Assembly (NCBI GenBank): GCA_035299025.1
Contig: DATGXK010000016.1
Coordinates: 1 to 64,000 of the forward strand
Direction: 5' to 3'
From: Leadbetterella sp035299025
GTDB lineage: Bacteria; Bacteroidota; Bacteroidia; Cytophagales; Spirosomataceae
DNA length: 64,000 nt
Below, in pieces: positions 10,116 through 19,180 of this stretch (position 1 is its first letter; each line of letters starts with the position of its first letter). Position numbers and translations under genes: made by a program. The notes below the pieces were generated by a model that saw only the letters and a list, made by a program, of their open reading frames with translations, searched no databases and was not told the origin of the DNA.

Positions 10116-10934
10116 TTGAACGGTTTGAACAAGACAACGCACTTAATCGTAATTTTACTCGTAAGTTTGGCAGGTTTTGCCTTTCTTTATACAAGACCAA
10201 AGTCTGTTGTAAAGGATGATGCTCAAACCGTTCAACAATCAAAAAAGGATAGTACCACCACTTCAAAAGAAGCGGCTCACAAATTATCAGACGAGTCTGA
10301 GAAATTGCTATCTTCTTTACAAGCTTCCTTATCTTCCTCCTCAGATAAAAATCAAGTTTTCAAACAGATTGCTGATTTGTATTCCAAAGAATCGGTTTTT
10401 GACAGTGCTGGGCATTATTTGGAGAAAATAGCTCTGGCCAAACCTTCAGTAGAGAATTGGTCAAATGTTGGAGATGCCTATTTTCAAGGTTTCAACTTGG
10501 CCCTTAGTCCTGCCAATATGGAGTTCTTGGTTGAACGAGCAAGAACGGCCTATAATAAAGTTTTGTCGCTTCAGCCTGCAAATCTTCACGCCAAAACCAA
10601 CCTTGCCATGAGTTATGTTGGTTCCGACTCTCCAATGAAAGCTATTACTATGCTTAGAGAGGTTCTTGATCAAGAGCCAAACTACATACCAGCCATTATG
10701 AGTTTAGGTGGTTTGTCGATGCAGTCTAACCAGTACGATAAAGCAGCAGCAAGATTCCAAAATGTTTTGAAAATTGATCCAAGCAATGTCAATGCCAAGT
10801 TAGGTTTGGCTTACAGTTTGATTGAGTTGAATAAAAAGCCTGAAGCTAAGGTGCTTTTAAATGATGTTTTGTCGCAAAACATCGATGCCGTAATGAAAGA
10901 TGAAATTATAAAAACTTTGAATAGTTTAAAGTAA
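10116..10934 (+). CDS. Membrane-anchored tetratricopeptide repeat protein
   Basis: 272 residues from a TTG start at 10116; a second in-frame TTG lies at 10125, and no upstream or nearby ATG fits. An N-terminal hydrophobic helix (about residues 8-24) looks like a signal anchor or uncleaved signal. A Ser/Lys/Asp-rich linker follows, then four or five TPR units (LQPANLHAKTNLAMSYVG, DQEPNYIPAIMSLGGLSM, IDPSNVNAKLGLAYSLIE). TPR proteins are scaffolds; no enzymatic motif is seen. It sits directly behind HU and ahead of the small basic protein and rng. Partner unknown. Confidence 0.75.
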   Translation: MNGLNKTTHLIVILLVSLAGFAFLYTRPKSVVKDDAQTVQQSKKDSTTTSKEAAHKLSDESEKLLSSLQASLSSSSDKNQVFKQIADLYSKESVFDSAGHYLEKIALAKPSVENWSNVGDAYFQGFNLALSPANMEFLVERARTAYNKVLSLQPANLHAKTNLAMSYVGSDSPMKAITMLREVLDQEPNYIPAIMSLGGLSMQSNQYDKAAARFQNVLKIDPSNVNAKLGLAYSLIELNKKPEAKVLLNDVLSQNIDAVMKDEIIKTLNSLK

Positions 10935-10947
10935 TCACTATCTTTGC
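10916..10947 (+). promoter_or_regulatory. Bacteroidota-type promoter for the small basic protein gene
   Basis: TTTG at 10916-10919, a 20-bp spacer, then TATCTTTG at 10940-10947. The upstream element lies inside the last codons of the TPR gene. The match and spacing are close to ideal, suggesting strong independent transcription. Confidence 0.75.
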
Positions 10948-11003
10948 GGTTCGAAAAAAAATCGATTAAAGAATTTTACAATATTATATAAATTTTTAAA
11001 GCT

Positions 11004-11093
11004 ATGCCTTGCGGAAAAAAGAGAAAAAGACATAAGATGTCGACTCACAAAAGAAAGAAACGTCTTAGAAAGAATCGTCACAAGAAGAAGTAA
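11004..11093 (+). CDS. 29-residue basic protein, AURKAIP1/COX24-like (ribosomal mS38/bS22-type)
   Basis: ATG at 11004, stop TAA at 11091-11093, 29 codons, 19 of them Lys, Arg or His. It begins MPCGKKRKRHKM and ends RKNRHKKK. This matches the tiny Bacteroidota proteins annotated as AURKAIP1/COX24 domain proteins, whose relatives (mitochondrial mS38, mycobacterial bS22) bind the small ribosomal subunit. It has its own near-consensus promoter 57 bp upstream and a strong terminator just after, so it is a discrete, probably highly expressed gene. The ribosomal role is inferred from family and composition. Confidence 0.8.
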   Translation: MPCGKKRKRHKMSTHKRKKRLRKNRHKKK

Positions 11094-11113
11094 TTTTTCA
11101 GAAAAATACATTT

Positions 11114-11149
11114 AAGTAAGCAGAAATTGTTTATTCTGCTTACTTTTTT
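11114..11149 (+). terminator. Strong intrinsic terminator after the small basic protein gene
   Basis: Perfect 12-bp stem (AAGTAAGCAGAA / TTCTGCTTACTT) with an 8-nt loop, followed by six T. Confidence 0.85.
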
Positions 11150-11260
11150 GTTCTTTTACAAAGGTTGCTATCGGATTCGTAGCAATTCACCTCATGTTTT
11201 CAGCATGTTATTGAATCACAAATGCAAATCATTTTTTAAACTTTTAATTCTTACTCAATT

Positions 11261-12817
11261 TTGAGCAACGAATTATATATTTCTGCCACACCTAAAGGTG
11301 ATAGAATAGCCTTATGTCAAAACAAAAGGCTAATCGAATACCATTTTGACGAAACCGAGCACCAGTTTTCTGTTGGAGATATTTATTTTGGTACTGTTAA
11401 GAAAGTTGTTTCTGGTCTCAATGCAGCCTTTATAGACATCGGCTATGAGAAAGATGCTTTTTTGCATTATCACGACCTTAGCCCAAACATCCAATCGCTC
11501 AATAGGTTTACAAAAGATGTCATAGCTAAGCGACCAGTAAATCTTAAGCTCAAAAACTTTTCTTTAGAACCCCAGATCGATAAACTAGGCAAGATCGTAG
11601 AGGTTTTGTCTAAAAATCAGCCAATATTGGTTCAGGTGGTCAAAGAGCCTATTTCTTCAAAAGGCCCTAGGCTTTCTTGTGATATTTCTATTGCTGGTAG
11701 ATACATCGTATTGGTTCCGTTTAGCAATTCTATAAACATTTCAAAAAAAATAACAAGCAAGCAGGAGAGACAAAGATTGCATAAATTGATGTCGTCTGTG
11801 AAGCCGGAGAATTTTGGGGTGATTGTAAGAACGGTGGCCGAAAATATGGAGGTAGTTGATCTTCAACGCGATTTGGAAAACTGCTTGGAGAAATGGGAAA
11901 ACGGACTAAAACAACTCAAAAACGCCAAGCCGAGGGATAGAATTATTTCTGAAATGGATAGAGCCGCTTCTATTTTGAGAGATATGCTCAATGACGACTT
12001 CGACTCTATCGTTGTGGATACCAAGGAGACTTTTGACAGTATGCGTAGCTTGCTACAAAACATTGCTCCTCAAAAGGAAAAAATCCTGAAGTTACACAGT
12101 GGTAAAACCAAGGTTTTTGAGCACTACGGAATTGAGAAACAGCTTAAATCACTATTTGGCCGTTCGGTTAGTCTTCCAAGTGGGGGCTATTTGATAATCG
12201 AACATACAGAAGCTCTTCATGTTATAGACGTTAACAGTGGCAATAAATCAACTTCTGAAGTAGACCAAGAGGCCACTGCATTGAGCGTGAATAAGGAAGC
12301 TGCTGTAGAAATTGCCCGCCAGTTGCGTCTGAGAGACATGGGTGGTATAGTGGTGGTAGACTTCATAGACATGAAAAAAGTTGAGAACAAGCGTGATGTG
12401 CACGAAGCTCTCAAAGACGAAATGAAGACCGACAGGTCTAAATATACAGTTTTACCAATTTCGAAGTTTGGACTTTCGCAAATTACACGTCAAAGGGTTC
12501 GTCCTGAGATGAACGTGGTTACGAGAGAAACTTGTCCAACTTGTAGCGGAACGGGTACCATACAGGCAAGTATAGCTGTTACTGATCTCATAGAAAACAA
12601 CTTAGAGTATTTGTTAACAAAACAAAACGAGAAGAAAATCAGTATTATTCTGCATCCTTTCATTTATGCTTATTACAAGGAAGGCATAATTTCGAAGCAA
12701 ATGAAGTGGTTCTTCAAATACAAAAAGTGGATTAATCTTATCAAAGATTCTTCACTAGGGATGGTGGATTATCATTTCCTAGATTCAAATGGAGATGATA
12801 TCGAACTAAATAATTAA
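11261..12817 (+). CDS. rng: Ribonuclease E/G family endoribonuclease
   Basis: 518 residues, the size of RNase G rather than full RNase E. The start is TTG; the family's usual opening MSNELYIS supports it. An S1 RNA-binding domain spans about 36-120 (GDIYFGTVKKVVSGLNAAF). The catalytic DNase I-like region has the metal-binding aspartates in HVIDVNSGN and VVVDFIDMKK. The Zn-link CPTCSGTG near residue 427 mediates dimerisation in the family. It lacks an RNase E-like degradosome scaffold. Role: rRNA maturation and mRNA turnover. The 110-nt leader between the preceding terminator and the start contains small hairpins and may be regulatory. Confidence 0.93.
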   Translation: MSNELYISATPKGDRIALCQNKRLIEYHFDETEHQFSVGDIYFGTVKKVVSGLNAAFIDIGYEKDAFLHYHDLSPNIQSLNRFTKDVIAKRPVNLKLKNFSLEPQIDKLGKIVEVLSKNQPILVQVVKEPISSKGPRLSCDISIAGRYIVLVPFSNSINISKKITSKQERQRLHKLMSSVKPENFGVIVRTVAENMEVVDLQRDLENCLEKWENGLKQLKNAKPRDRIISEMDRAASILRDMLNDDFDSIVVDTKETFDSMRSLLQNIAPQKEKILKLHSGKTKVFEHYGIEKQLKSLFGRSVSLPSGGYLIIEHTEALHVIDVNSGNKSTSEVDQEATALSVNKEAAVEIARQLRLRDMGGIVVVDFIDMKKVENKRDVHEALKDEMKTDRSKYTVLPISKFGLSQITRQRVRPEMNVVTRETCPTCSGTGTIQASIAVTDLIENNLEYLLTKQNEKKISIILHPFIYAYYKEGIISKQMKWFFKYKKWINLIKDSSLGMVDYHFLDSNGDDIELNN

Positions 12818-12832
12818 GAATACTTTTATTAT

Positions 12833-12867
12833 AAAAAAAGACTTTAATCCACCAGATTAAAGTCTTT
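12833..12867. terminator. Bidirectional intrinsic terminator between rng and the CPBP protease
   Basis: Perfect 13-bp stem (AAAGACTTTAATC / GATTAAAGTCTTT) with a 5-nt loop. The A-run on the left serves as the U-tract for the minus-strand gene. Confidence 0.85.
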
Positions 12868-12897
12868 ACTGTTTTATTGCACACTCGGAATGACCAT

Positions 12898-13833
12898 TTA
12901 GCTCACTTGAGGATTTGAAGTTTGTTTTTTGAAGAAGTACATTAAACCACCGAAAAGTAGGACAGATAAAGCAACGTAAGGCAGAGGCACGGTGTCTAGT
13001 TTTTCTATTTCAGGTGATATTTTCTTATGATTTACCATGTCCATGAGCAGAACAGCAAGGGCGTTGTTGAAAATATGGGCAAAAATAGGTATCCATATAT
13101 TGCCTGACCAATAATATAAATAGCCAAACAACGCTCCCAAAAACATCCTTGGGAAAAAACCGTAAAACTGCATGTGAATACCGCTGAAGAGTATGGCAGA
13201 AACCCAAATGGCCAAATGATAGTTGTTAAAACCTAACATAAGTTTACGCTGTATTAATCCCCTGAAAATGAGCTCTTCGCCAATGCCAGCAATGACGGCT
13301 ATGACAATCAATGCGACAATTAACTGTACAGGAGAGTCAAATTTTGTGAGAAAATCTGTTAGGGTTCTAGCACTCTCTTCCATGTTTTTCATGAGCAATT
13401 CTAACCACTCCAAACTTGCAGGGAGCTGCATTTTCTCATTCAGACTTTGAATATATCCGCTAAAAGGACTGAAGCACATTTGAATGAGTATCACAAGGCC
13501 AAATACGGAAAGTGTGGGTAAATTCTTGAAGTTTAAGTCACTAAATTGTTTTTTCTCGATTACATACCAAAACAAAAGCCCAGGCAGGATGAAAGTGAAA
13601 ATTGAAGCAACCCCTTGAGAGGTCATCATCGTCCACCAACCATTTTTTGAGCTTGTAAGTACCTCTATAATATTTCCAATATTACTTAACTCTATTCCGG
13701 ACATTAGTATCATCAAGCCACCCGCCACAATTTGTGCAAGAGCCAAAGAAGTAAGCAATATGGCGAACAATATGAGCAAGGATGTGAATGGTTTGTTTTC
13801 TTTAGTTGTTTGTAAATATTGAAGGAAGTCCAT
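12898..13833 (-). CDS. CPBP-family intramembrane glutamic endopeptidase
   Basis: 311 residues from the ATG at 13833 (MDFLQYLQ...), preferred over an ATG 36 bp upstream whose extra residues look non-coding. Hydrophobic segments suggest about eight membrane helices. The CPBP/Abi signatures are present: EEXXXR (GIGEELIFRGLIQRK), a conserved His in SGIHMQFYGF, and HIFNN. Relatives include Rce1-type prenyl-protein proteases and bacteriocin-immunity-associated proteins. Substrate cannot be inferred here. The gene stands alone between rng and dusB. Confidence 0.85.
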   Translation of the reverse strand: MDFLQYLQTTKENKPFTSLLILFAILLTSLALAQIVAGGLMILMSGIELSNIGNIIEVLTSSKNGWWTMMTSQGVASIFTFILPGLLFWYVIEKKQFSDLNFKNLPTLSVFGLVILIQMCFSPFSGYIQSLNEKMQLPASLEWLELLMKNMEESARTLTDFLTKFDSPVQLIVALIVIAVIAGIGEELIFRGLIQRKLMLGFNNYHLAIWVSAILFSGIHMQFYGFFPRMFLGALFGYLYYWSGNIWIPIFAHIFNNALAVLLMDMVNHKKISPEIEKLDTVPLPYVALSVLLFGGLMYFFKKQTSNPQVS

Positions 13834-13918
13834 AGTTTGGTTAATAAACTTGAGCGTTTTAAAATACAAATATGTGGTATTTATCTCTGAAAATCATAAA
13901 TTTATGTACAAACGGTCG

Positions 13919-13926
13919 TAATTTTG
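13919..13926 (+). promoter_or_regulatory. Probable -7 element for dusB
   Basis: TAATTTTG fits TAnnTTTG and lies 17 bp ahead of the dusB ATG. No clear TTTG at the -33 position. Confidence 0.45.
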
Positions 13927-13943
13927 TAGGTCAATAGATAAGA

Positions 13944-14972
13944 ATGGTAAAAATAGGAAACATAGAGTTGGGTGAATTTCCACTTCTTTTGGCCCCGATG
14001 GAAGACGTGAGTGATCCTCCGTTTCGTCAGGTCTGTAAAGAAAACGGTGCCGATATGATGTACACGGAGTTTGTTTCGTCCGAAGGGTTGATTAGAAACG
14101 CTCACAAAAGTGTGCAAAAATTGGATATTTTTGAATACGAACGTCCTATTGGAATTCAACTTTTCGGTAGCGATGTGGATACCATGGCCGAATGTACCAG
14201 AATAGCCACAGGAGCAAACCCAGACCTGATAGATATAAACTACGGCTGTCCTGTGAAAAAGGTCGCTTGTAGAGGAGCTGGTGCGGCATTGTTGCAAGAT
14301 GTTCCGTTGATGACCAAAATGACGGAGGAAGTGGTGAAGGCTACGCATTTGCCTGTGACCGTAAAAACTCGATTGGGTTGGGACGAAAGCACGAAGAATA
14401 TTGAGGAAGTGGCTGAAAGATTGCAGGATGTGGGTATACAGGCATTGAGTATTCATGGCCGTACACGTGCCCAGTTGTACAAAGGAGAAGCCGACTGGAC
14501 GCTTATAGCTAAGGTAAAGAATAACCCAAGAATAAAAATTCCGATTTTTGGTAATGGAGATATTGATTCACCCGAAAAAGCTTTGGACTATAAAAACAGA
14601 TTTGGCATTGATGGAATCATGATTGGCCGTGCCGCGATAGGTTATCCATGGATTTTTAATGAAATTAAGCATTTTTTAGCGACTGGAGAATATCTGTCTG
14701 CACCTACAATGGAGCAAAGAGTTGCTGCTGCAAGGCAGCATTTAAAGTTTTCTATACAATGGAAAGGGGATACTTTGGGTATGTTGGAAATGAGAAGGCA
14801 CTATTCAAACTATTTTAGAGGACTTCCGCACTTTAAAGAATACCGCATGAAACTGGTGCAAACTTTAGTGAAAGAAGAGCTTTTCGAAACCTTAGACATA
14901 GTTTTGAAAGACTTTGATGGAGTGGTGTTAGAGTCTAAAGCCAAGGTGGTGGAATATGGTGGGGCGGATTAA
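13944..14972 (+). CDS. dusB: tRNA-dihydrouridine synthase DusB
   Basis: 342 residues, normal length. The FMN-dependent enzyme reduces uridines in the tRNA D-loop. Visible: the FMN-barrel start LLAPMEDVSDPPFR, catalytic-Cys motif INYGCPVKKVACRGAGAALL, VTVKTRLGWDES, HGRTRAQLYKGEADW, and the phosphate-binding IFGNGDIDSPEKA and DGIMIGRAAIGYPWIF. The C-terminal helical tRNA-binding domain follows (EMRRHYSNYFRGLPHFKEYR). In some bacteria dusB is paired with fis; not so here. Confidence 0.95.
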   Translation: MVKIGNIELGEFPLLLAPMEDVSDPPFRQVCKENGADMMYTEFVSSEGLIRNAHKSVQKLDIFEYERPIGIQLFGSDVDTMAECTRIATGANPDLIDINYGCPVKKVACRGAGAALLQDVPLMTKMTEEVVKATHLPVTVKTRLGWDESTKNIEEVAERLQDVGIQALSIHGRTRAQLYKGEADWTLIAKVKNNPRIKIPIFGNGDIDSPEKALDYKNRFGIDGIMIGRAAIGYPWIFNEIKHFLATGEYLSAPTMEQRVAAARQHLKFSIQWKGDTLGMLEMRRHYSNYFRGLPHFKEYRMKLVQTLVKEELFETLDIVLKDFDGVVLESKAKVVEYGGAD

Positions 14973-14974
14973 GA

Positions 14975-15010
14975 AAAGCAAAAAGGAGGTCGAAGCCTCC
15001 TTTTTGCTTT
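14975..15010. terminator. Intrinsic terminator between dusB and secA
   Basis: Perfect 15-bp stem (AAAGCAAAAAGGAGG / CCTCCTTTTTGCTTT) with a 6-nt loop starting 2 nt after the dusB stop. It could also serve the convergent secA. Confidence 0.85.
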
Positions 15011-15029
15011 AACCATATAATGAGTTTAA

Positions 15030-18000
15030 TCAATCCACCAAAACAGCATCACCACTCAAAACATCGTTTTCAACGTTCTTGAATTTCACGTCTCTTTTAA
15101 CTACGCCGTTTCTGTATTGCACGTTTACTCTGTCGTTTCTGTTAGCCACTTTTTGCGATTTAGCGGGAGCTAGCATTTGTGGTTTTGCACCTTCTTCGGC
15201 ACCTTCGGCTCTATTTGTAGAGAGCTTTGGTTTATTAGAACTTTGTACAGGAGCAGCTTGTTGGAATCTCATTTCGGCCACATTGGCTTTCATCAAGAAG
15301 CCCACAGTCTCCGTATTTACTTTCTTTAAGAAGTTCTGGAACAATTCTACCGCCTCAAATTTATAAATCAAAAGCGGGTCTTTTTGCTCGTAAGAAGCAT
15401 TCTGAACCGACTGCTTTAAGTCGTCCATGTCTCTCAGATGCTCTTTCCATTCAGAGTCTATGACATTCAAGGAGATGTTTTTTTCCATTTCCAATATCAA
15501 CTCTCTTCCGTCGGTCTCCACCGTTTTTCTCAAATCAACATAAATGGCTATGTGGTGGTTTCCATCACCAACGATGGCCATAAATGGCTCACCCTCCATG
15601 GCCTGTCTGTCGTTTAGTATGTTTTTAAGTGCAGGAGTTATGTTTTTCCTTATACCTTCGTTCTTTTGTTTGTAGTGAGCTTCAGCTTGATGGTATAGGT
15701 TGTGAATAAGCGTAGGCCCACCTTTTGCAAATTCTGCTTCAGATATTTCGGGCTTCATGCCAAGGCGTTGCATTACTCTTACTTCGAACTCGTCATAATT
15801 GCCTGCAGTACTTTTTACAAGGTCGGCACAAGTATCGTAGATGATATTGGCAATGTCAAGTGCCAATCTGTCGCCGAACAAAGCATTTTTCCTTCTTTTG
15901 TAAATGGTATCTCTTTGAATATTCATGACATCGTCATATTCAATCAGACGTTTACGCATTCCAAAGTTGTTTTCTTCTACCTTGGTTTGGGCTCTTTCTA
16001 TGGAGCTGGTAATCATAGAATGCTGAATAACTTCGCCTTCTTCCATACCCATACGGTCCATTACCTTGGCAATACGGTCAGAGCCAAACATACGCATGAG
16101 GTTGTCTTCCAAACTCACAAAAAACTGTGAAGAACCTGGGTCACCTTGACGGCCCGCTCTACCTCTCAACTGACGGTCAACTCTCCGAGACTCGTGACGC
16201 TCTGTACCAATGATGGCCAAACCACCTGCCGCTTTACTTTCAGGTGTAAGTTTAATGTCGGTACCTCTACCGGCCATGTTGGTGGCTATGGTTACTGTTC
16301 CTGGTTTACCAGCTTCAGCTACCACATCTGCCTCACGGGCGTGTTGCTTGGCGTTAAGTACTTGGTGAGGAATCTTTTTGATAGTCAACATTCTACTCAA
16401 AAGCTCTGAGTTTTCTACTGAGGTAGTACCCACCAATACTGGACGGCCAATGTTAACCATTTCTAGGATTTCATCCCCAACAGCATTGTATTTTTCTCTT
16501 ACAGTCTTGTAAACTTTATCTTGTCTGTCGTCTCGTATAATGTCCCTATGCGTCGGTATCGAGATTACGTCAAGTTTGTATATTTTCCAGAATTCGCCTG
16601 CTTCGGTTTCGGCAGTACCGGTCATACCACATAGCTTGTGGTACATTCTGAAATAGTTTTGAAGCGTAATGGTGGCATAAGTTTGTGTTGAGTCTTCAAC
16701 TTTCACGTTTTCTTTGGCCTCTACCGCTTGGTGTAAGCCATCAGACCATCTACGGCCATCCATTATACGACCAGTTTGCTCGTCAACAATCTTCACTTTA
16801 CCATCCATTAATACATAATCCACGTCGATTTCGAACAATGTATAGGCTTTCAAAAGCTGGTTGACCGCATGTATACGCTCGGCTTTTGTAGAATAATCTC
16901 TGATGAGCTCGTCGTTTTTAAGAATCTTATCCTCTTTGCTGATGTCCATTTTCTCAATGGCTGCCATTTCTATGCCCAAGTCGGGCATTGTGAAGAAATT
17001 GGCGTCAGAATCGTGTGACGAAAGGAAGTCTAAGCCTTTGTCTGTCAATTCGATAGAGTTGTTTTTTTCCTCGATGGTGAAATATAACGGAGCATCAGCT
17101 TCTGGCATCAATTTCTGATTTTCAGCCAAGTATATTGCCTCAGTTTCAAGCAAAAGCTTCTTGTTGCCTATTTCAGATAAGTACTTTATCAATGGTTTGT
17201 TTTTAGGCAAACCTCTGTGTGCTCTAAATAAAGCTAAGCCGCCTTCTTTTTTCTTGCCTTCGGCTATCAACTTTTTAGCTTCTACCAAAAAACCACCTAC
17301 CAATTGTTTTTGTGCTTCTACAATTTGAGCAACTCTTGGTTTAAGTGTGTTGAATAGCTCGTCATCATTTTTTTTGGTCATCGGGCCACTGATAATCAAT
17401 GGAGTACGGGCATCATCGATCAAAACGGAGTCAACCTCATCTACCATGGCATAGTGGTGCGGTCTTTGAACCAACTCAGACGGGTCATTGACCATGTTGT
17501 CTCTTAGATAGTCAAAGCCAAACTCATTGTTTGTTCCGTAAGTAATGCCGGCGTTGTAGGCTTTTTTTCTTGCAAAGGAGTTTGCTGGATGCACATCAAT
17601 GCAATCGCATGTGATGCCATTGAATTCATAAATGGGTCCCATCCACTCAGAGTCACGACGGGCTAGATAGTCGTTGACCGTAACGATGTGAACACCTCTT
17701 CCAGCCAAAGCATTCAAAAACGCGGGGAATGTAGCCACAAGTGTTTTTCCTTCTCCAGTAGCCATCTCCGAGATGTTGCCTTTGTGAAGTGAAGCACCAC
17801 CGATGATTTGTACATCATAATGCTCCATATCCCATTTGATGAGGTTTCCGGCAGCCAACCACTCGTTTTTCCAAATGGCTTTATCTCCTTCTATCGTGAT
17901 ATGCTGCTTTGTCATAGCCAATTCTCTATCTAAGTGCGTGGCAGTGACTTCTATGTGGCTGTTTTCTTTAAATCTTCGTGCAGTTTCTTTTACGATTGCA

Positions 18001-18347
18001 AAGGCCTTCGGAAGAATTTCGAGAAGAACCTCTTCAAGTTCAACATTTCTTTTAAGTTCTAGCTCGTCTATTTTCTTAAAAACCAACTCACGCTCGTCTA
18101 CCGTCATGTCCGGGTTGGAATCTGAGCTAGCTCTCAGAGAAACCACCTCGTTGTCGATGTGGGCAAGTTTGTCTTTTATGTATTGTTGTAAATCAGCTGT
18201 TTTTTGTCTGAATTGATCGTTGGTAAGGCCAGCAAGTTTTCTAAATTCTTCGTTTGTACTTGCCACGTATGGTGTGAGGCCTTTCAGGTCTTTTTCTGAT
18301 TTTGTGCCAAAAACTTTGGCAATACTCTTTGTTAAAAAATTGAACAT
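15030..18347 (-). CDS. secA: Preprotein translocase ATPase SecA
   Basis: 1105 residues, about 200 more than E. coli SecA, as usual in Bacteroidota. Walker A ATGEGKT is at about 196-202, Walker B DEVDSVLIDDARTPLI at about 300, and the helicase motif GRAGRQGDPGSSQFF at about 690. Extra sequence lies within the first nucleotide-binding region at about 330-430, between the DEAD-type motif and the pre-protein cross-linking region. The C-terminal Zn-binding Cys cluster of E. coli SecA is absent; the tail ends in a basic/acidic linker. It drives export through SecYEG, on which the T9SS and lipoproteins of this window depend. Confidence 0.97.
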   Translation of the reverse strand: MFNFLTKSIAKVFGTKSEKDLKGLTPYVASTNEEFRKLAGLTNDQFRQKTADLQQYIKDKLAHIDNEVVSLRASSDSNPDMTVDERELVFKKIDELELKRNVELEEVLLEILPKAFAIVKETARRFKENSHIEVTATHLDRELAMTKQHITIEGDKAIWKNEWLAAGNLIKWDMEHYDVQIIGGASLHKGNISEMATGEGKTLVATFPAFLNALAGRGVHIVTVNDYLARRDSEWMGPIYEFNGITCDCIDVHPANSFARKKAYNAGITYGTNNEFGFDYLRDNMVNDPSELVQRPHHYAMVDEVDSVLIDDARTPLIISGPMTKKNDDELFNTLKPRVAQIVEAQKQLVGGFLVEAKKLIAEGKKKEGGLALFRAHRGLPKNKPLIKYLSEIGNKKLLLETEAIYLAENQKLMPEADAPLYFTIEEKNNSIELTDKGLDFLSSHDSDANFFTMPDLGIEMAAIEKMDISKEDKILKNDELIRDYSTKAERIHAVNQLLKAYTLFEIDVDYVLMDGKVKIVDEQTGRIMDGRRWSDGLHQAVEAKENVKVEDSTQTYATITLQNYFRMYHKLCGMTGTAETEAGEFWKIYKLDVISIPTHRDIIRDDRQDKVYKTVREKYNAVGDEILEMVNIGRPVLVGTTSVENSELLSRMLTIKKIPHQVLNAKQHAREADVVAEAGKPGTVTIATNMAGRGTDIKLTPESKAAGGLAIIGTERHESRRVDRQLRGRAGRQGDPGSSQFFVSLEDNLMRMFGSDRIAKVMDRMGMEEGEVIQHSMITSSIERAQTKVEENNFGMRKRLIEYDDVMNIQRDTIYKRRKNALFGDRLALDIANIIYDTCADLVKSTAGNYDEFEVRVMQRLGMKPEISEAEFAKGGPTLIHNLYHQAEAHYKQKNEGIRKNITPALKNILNDRQAMEGEPFMAIVGDGNHHIAIYVDLRKTVETDGRELILEMEKNISLNVIDSEWKEHLRDMDDLKQSVQNASYEQKDPLLIYKFEAVELFQNFLKKVNTETVGFLMKANVAEMRFQQAAPVQSSNKPKLSTNRAEGAEEGAKPQMLAPAKSQKVANRNDRVNVQYRNGVVKRDVKFKNVENDVLSGDAVLVD

Positions 18348-18389
18348 GTTTATATCTTAAGTTCTTTAATGTCTTTTTTAAATGAAATG

Positions 18390-18422
18390 CAAATTTACTG
18401 AATTTCAACGTTTTGTTTACAA
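18390..18422 (-). promoter_or_regulatory. Probable secA promoter
   Basis: On the minus strand, TAAATTTG (18397-18390) fits TAnnTTTG, and TTG (18422-18420) lies 22 bp upstream. The -7 element is about 43 bp from the secA ATG. Confidence 0.55.
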
Positions 18423-18577
18423 GAATAGTGCAGCAATTGCAAATTTAAGGATTTACGGTCATATTGACAGATAGGGCAGAAGATTGCCATAGTATAAGTA
18501 GTTGAAAACTAGTGCTTATTTTAAATATTGTTGGATTGTCCGTGCAATATTTTTAACATGACAATGCGTCAGAAACT

Positions 18578-19180
18578 TCATTTGAGGCGGTTCAGATTAC
18601 CCGAAAGTGGATATTTTATAATAACTTTTTTCTTAGAAATATTCTCAACAAGTGGTTTTAGGATTAAATCTGCGTTTTTTTTGGTTTGTTCTAAAATATC
18701 AGAATTCAAGGCCGATTGCAGAATTTGCTCTTCGGCTTTACGATAGGCTTCGTCAAGGAGCAGTGACTCATTCATAAAGGCATAGTCTGTTTTGTAGATT
18801 TTTGACTTTGAGTGTTCTATTTTATGATAGCAGACTTCTGGATTCGGAAGGTTCAAAATGAGGGTGTCACTCTTGGTTACCAAATCCTTATCCGATATTT
18901 TACTCAAATCTATACAACCCACAGCCTCACCCTGAACAATCAAAATGGCCTTGGGGTCGGGCAAGAAATCACGAATAATTTCCTGCTCCACCACATCTCG
19001 AAAAGAGTATTTGACAAGTTCCATTTTACCAAGGCTGGCTATTTCTTTGATGACAATGTTGTGGGTAGTTTTAATTTCATCGGCTTTGAAAAAACTCAAA
19101 GTTTTTACTTTCTCCCAAATGAAAATACTCAGGAGAATCAGTGAGATATAAAAAACTATTTTTACCCAGTTTTTGATCAT
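18578..19180 (-). CDS. DUF4230 domain protein, single-pass membrane anchored
   Basis: 200 residues. One N-terminal membrane helix (about 6-22) is followed by an extracytoplasmic domain with the DUF4230 pattern (THNIVIKEIASLGKMELVKYSF, DFLPDPKAILIVQGEAVGCIDL). No enzymatic motif is known for the family. Its ATG overlaps the TGA of the CcmF-like gene by 4 bp (ATGA), so the two are translationally coupled. That coupling is the only hint of a role near cytochrome c maturation or the envelope. Confidence 0.75.
   Translation of the reverse strand: MIKNWVKIVFYISLILLSIFIWEKVKTLSFFKADEIKTTHNIVIKEIASLGKMELVKYSFRDVVEQEIIRDFLPDPKAILIVQGEAVGCIDLSKISDKDLVTKSDTLILNLPNPEVCYHKIEHSKSKIYKTDYAFMNESLLLDEAYRKAEEQILQSALNSDILEQTKKNADLILKPLVENISKKKVIIKYPLSGNLNRLK

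Noticed and set aside
15702..16409. Plus-strand open frames of 87-142 codons within secA
   Set aside because: They lie opposite strongly conserved SecA motifs and show no signal or domain of their own.
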